Shown here: piece by piece, positions 63,064-64,000 of the stretch
How the letters are laid out: each line of letters opens with the position of its first letter
How positions within the stretch are numbered: the stretch's first letter is position 1
Assembly (NCBI RefSeq): GCF_040372805.1
Contig: NZ_BAABWJ010000004.1
Coordinates: forward strand, 62,001-126,000
Source: Pseudoteredinibacter isoporae_A
Lineage (GTDB): Bacteria > Pseudomonadota > Gammaproteobacteria > Pseudomonadales > Cellvibrionaceae
Direction of reading: 5' to 3'
Length of the DNA stretch: 64,000 bases
Position numbers and translations under genes: made by a program
The notes under the pieces: model-generated
What the model was told of the DNA's origin: nothing
Database searches by the model: none
What the model saw: only the letters and a program-made list of their open reading frames with translations

Positions 63064-63462
63064 ATGGATATCGACAAAAAATTGCGTGAACAACTCAACA
63101 AAGAGAGTGAAGAACTCGATAGCTTGCTGCGGGCAGATCGCGGCTTATTTGGTCGCATCATTGACAGTTATCACAGCAGCATGAGCTTTTGGATTATGTA
63201 CAGTCTGTTTTTCGCGACACTGATCGGCGTAGCATTCTGCTTTTGCGCTTACCAGTTTTTTAATGCGGGCGACATCAAAGATATGCTGTTTTGGGCCACC
63301 TTAAGCCTGGCCTGCATGATTGTGATGGCGCCACTGAAATTGTGGCTACTCAATGAAAGTGGTCGTCAGGCCGTCCTGCGGGAAATTAAACGCCTGGAAC
63401 TTCGAAATGAGCAGAAACTCGCTGCGATTGAACACATGTTACAAAACAAAAACAGCGAGTAA
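63064..63462 (+). CDS. DUF6768-like membrane protein, candidate anti-sigma factor
   Basis: This 132-residue protein has a charged N-terminal segment (about 1-38, including LDSLLRADRGLFGRIIDSYHSS), two membrane helices (about 41-62 and 75-96), then a basic/amphipathic C-terminal helix. Proteins of this layout, in the family annotated as DUF6768, are found next to ECF sigma factors. Being 14 bases after the sigma gene and facing the cytoplasm at both ends, it probably binds the sigma factor at the membrane. No zinc-binding anti-sigma motif (HxxxCxxC) is present, so the mechanism is not the classical ZAS type. Confidence 0.72.
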   Translation: MDIDKKLREQLNKESEELDSLLRADRGLFGRIIDSYHSSMSFWIMYSLFFATLIGVAFCFCAYQFFNAGDIKDMLFWATLSLACMIVMAPLKLWLLNESGRQAVLREIKRLELRNEQKLAAIEHMLQNKNSE

Positions 63463-63484
63463 GCTGGGTCAAGATTTTATTGGA

Positions 63485-64000
63485 TTAACGGCGCCACAGA
63501 CAGTCTTCCCCGAGACTGTCCAACTTCTGTTCATGCAATTGCATTTCTTCAGCGCTTGCCGCAACAACGCGTAATGTTGGTCGCGACGTATCAAGCCGGC
63601 GAATGGCAGAACTTTGCGCACCGCCACCACTGTCTTCCGTTTCCGAACCCAATGACAACATGGTTTGGCCACCCGTCATCATCAGGTAAACATCCGCCAA
63701 AATCTCGGAATCAAGCAATGCGCCGTGCAGCACTCGACCGGAATTATCCACGTCGTAACGCTTACACAAGGCATCCAGAGAATTTCGTTGCCCAGGGTGT
63801 TTATCTCGAGCCATCACCAGAGTGTCAATGACCGAACAGTGGTCATAAACCTTACCGTGCCCCTGTCCCAGTAAAGCAAACTCATGATCAATAAAGCCGA
63901 CATCAAAGGGCGCGTTGTGAATGATCAGTTCAGCGCCACGAATAAACTCCAGAAAGCTATCAGCAACATGAGAGAAAACCGGTTTATCTTCGAGAAACTC
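63485..64000 (-). CDS. dnaQ: DNA polymerase III epsilon subunit (3' part, 5' end outside window)
   Basis: The frame is open from base 64000 down to the stop at 63485, giving 171 residues of the C-terminal part. The Exo II region HNAPFDVGFIDHEF and the Exo III region HGALLDSEILADVYL of the DnaQ 3'-5' exonuclease are intact; Exo I lies beyond the window. The tail (about 40 residues after Exo III) corresponds to the alpha-subunit-binding end. It proofreads replication errors. It is convergent with the DUF6768-like gene, with 22 bases between them. Confidence 0.93.
   Translation of the reverse strand, partial: EFLEDKPVFSHVADSFLEFIRGAELIIHNAPFDVGFIDHEFALLGQGHGKVYDHCSVIDTLVMARDKHPGQRNSLDALCKRYDVDNSGRVLHGALLDSEILADVYLMMTGGQTMLSLGSETEDSGGGAQSSAIRRLDTSRPTLRVVAASAEEMQLHEQKLDSLGEDCLWRR

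Overview
The window is about 64 kb of one bacterial chromosome with roughly balanced base composition. It reads as a Gram-negative gammaproteobacterium. The reasons are outer-membrane beta-barrels, a two-partner secretion pair, a type II secretion operon, an LpxR-like lipid A deacylase, NfuA, a cobalamin-dependent MetH, a long-form AceA and an NADP-type GdhA. A marine, Cellvibrionales- or Oceanospirillales-like host would fit, but the genus cannot be fixed from sequence reading alone.

Layout. 1-6.7 kb: the end of a diguanylate cyclase, about 1.1 kb without a gene, a leucine-rich-repeat surface protein, a LysR regulator divergent from azoR, an orphan ModA with a small coupled protein, and nfuA. 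6.8-10.7 kb: metH behind a palindromic operator-like site. 10.7-27.2 kb: nine minus-strand genes that look like one operon. In transcription order they are a flavin / cyclic-nucleotide-domain / four-cluster Fe-S oxidoreductase, a bis-heme b membrane protein, an FHA-like domain fused through one membrane helix to a decaheme cytochrome, a tandem HbpS/GlcG lipoprotein, an outer-membrane barrel, a decaheme LVIVD protein, a pentaheme cytochrome, a PP2C phosphatase and a double-FHA tail-anchored protein. 27.2-27.9 kb: a regulatory gap with a Fur-like site. 27.9-45.5 kb: a second minus-strand operon with a TagH-like FHA protein, a Ser/Thr kinase with a periplasmic SUMF1/TagR-like domain, a TpsB transporter and a giant, highly repetitive TpsA exoprotein. 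45.9-47.3 kb: gdhA. 47.5-56.4 kb: a type II secretion operon, gspCDEFHIJKL, without gspG or gspM and with a shortened gspL. 56.5-64 kb: an lpxR-like gene, a LysR regulator, a GGDEF protein, an ADP-ribosyltransferase-fold candidate, aceA, an ECF sigma factor with a DUF6768-like partner, and the 3' part of dnaQ.

The part most likely to be undescribed is 10.7-45.5 kb. Its parts suggest a path for electrons from a cytoplasmic NAD(P)H/flavin/Fe-S enzyme through a b-type membrane protein to periplasmic decaheme cytochromes, and possibly across the outer membrane at the barrel. This set lies next to a huge secreted beta-solenoid and is bracketed by a complete phosphothreonine toolkit (kinase, phosphatase, two FHA proteins) of the kind that controls type VI secretion, although no type VI structural gene is present here. 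The FHA-decaheme fusion is a physical link between the signalling and redox parts. The functional reading is inference; the domains and motifs are seen directly.
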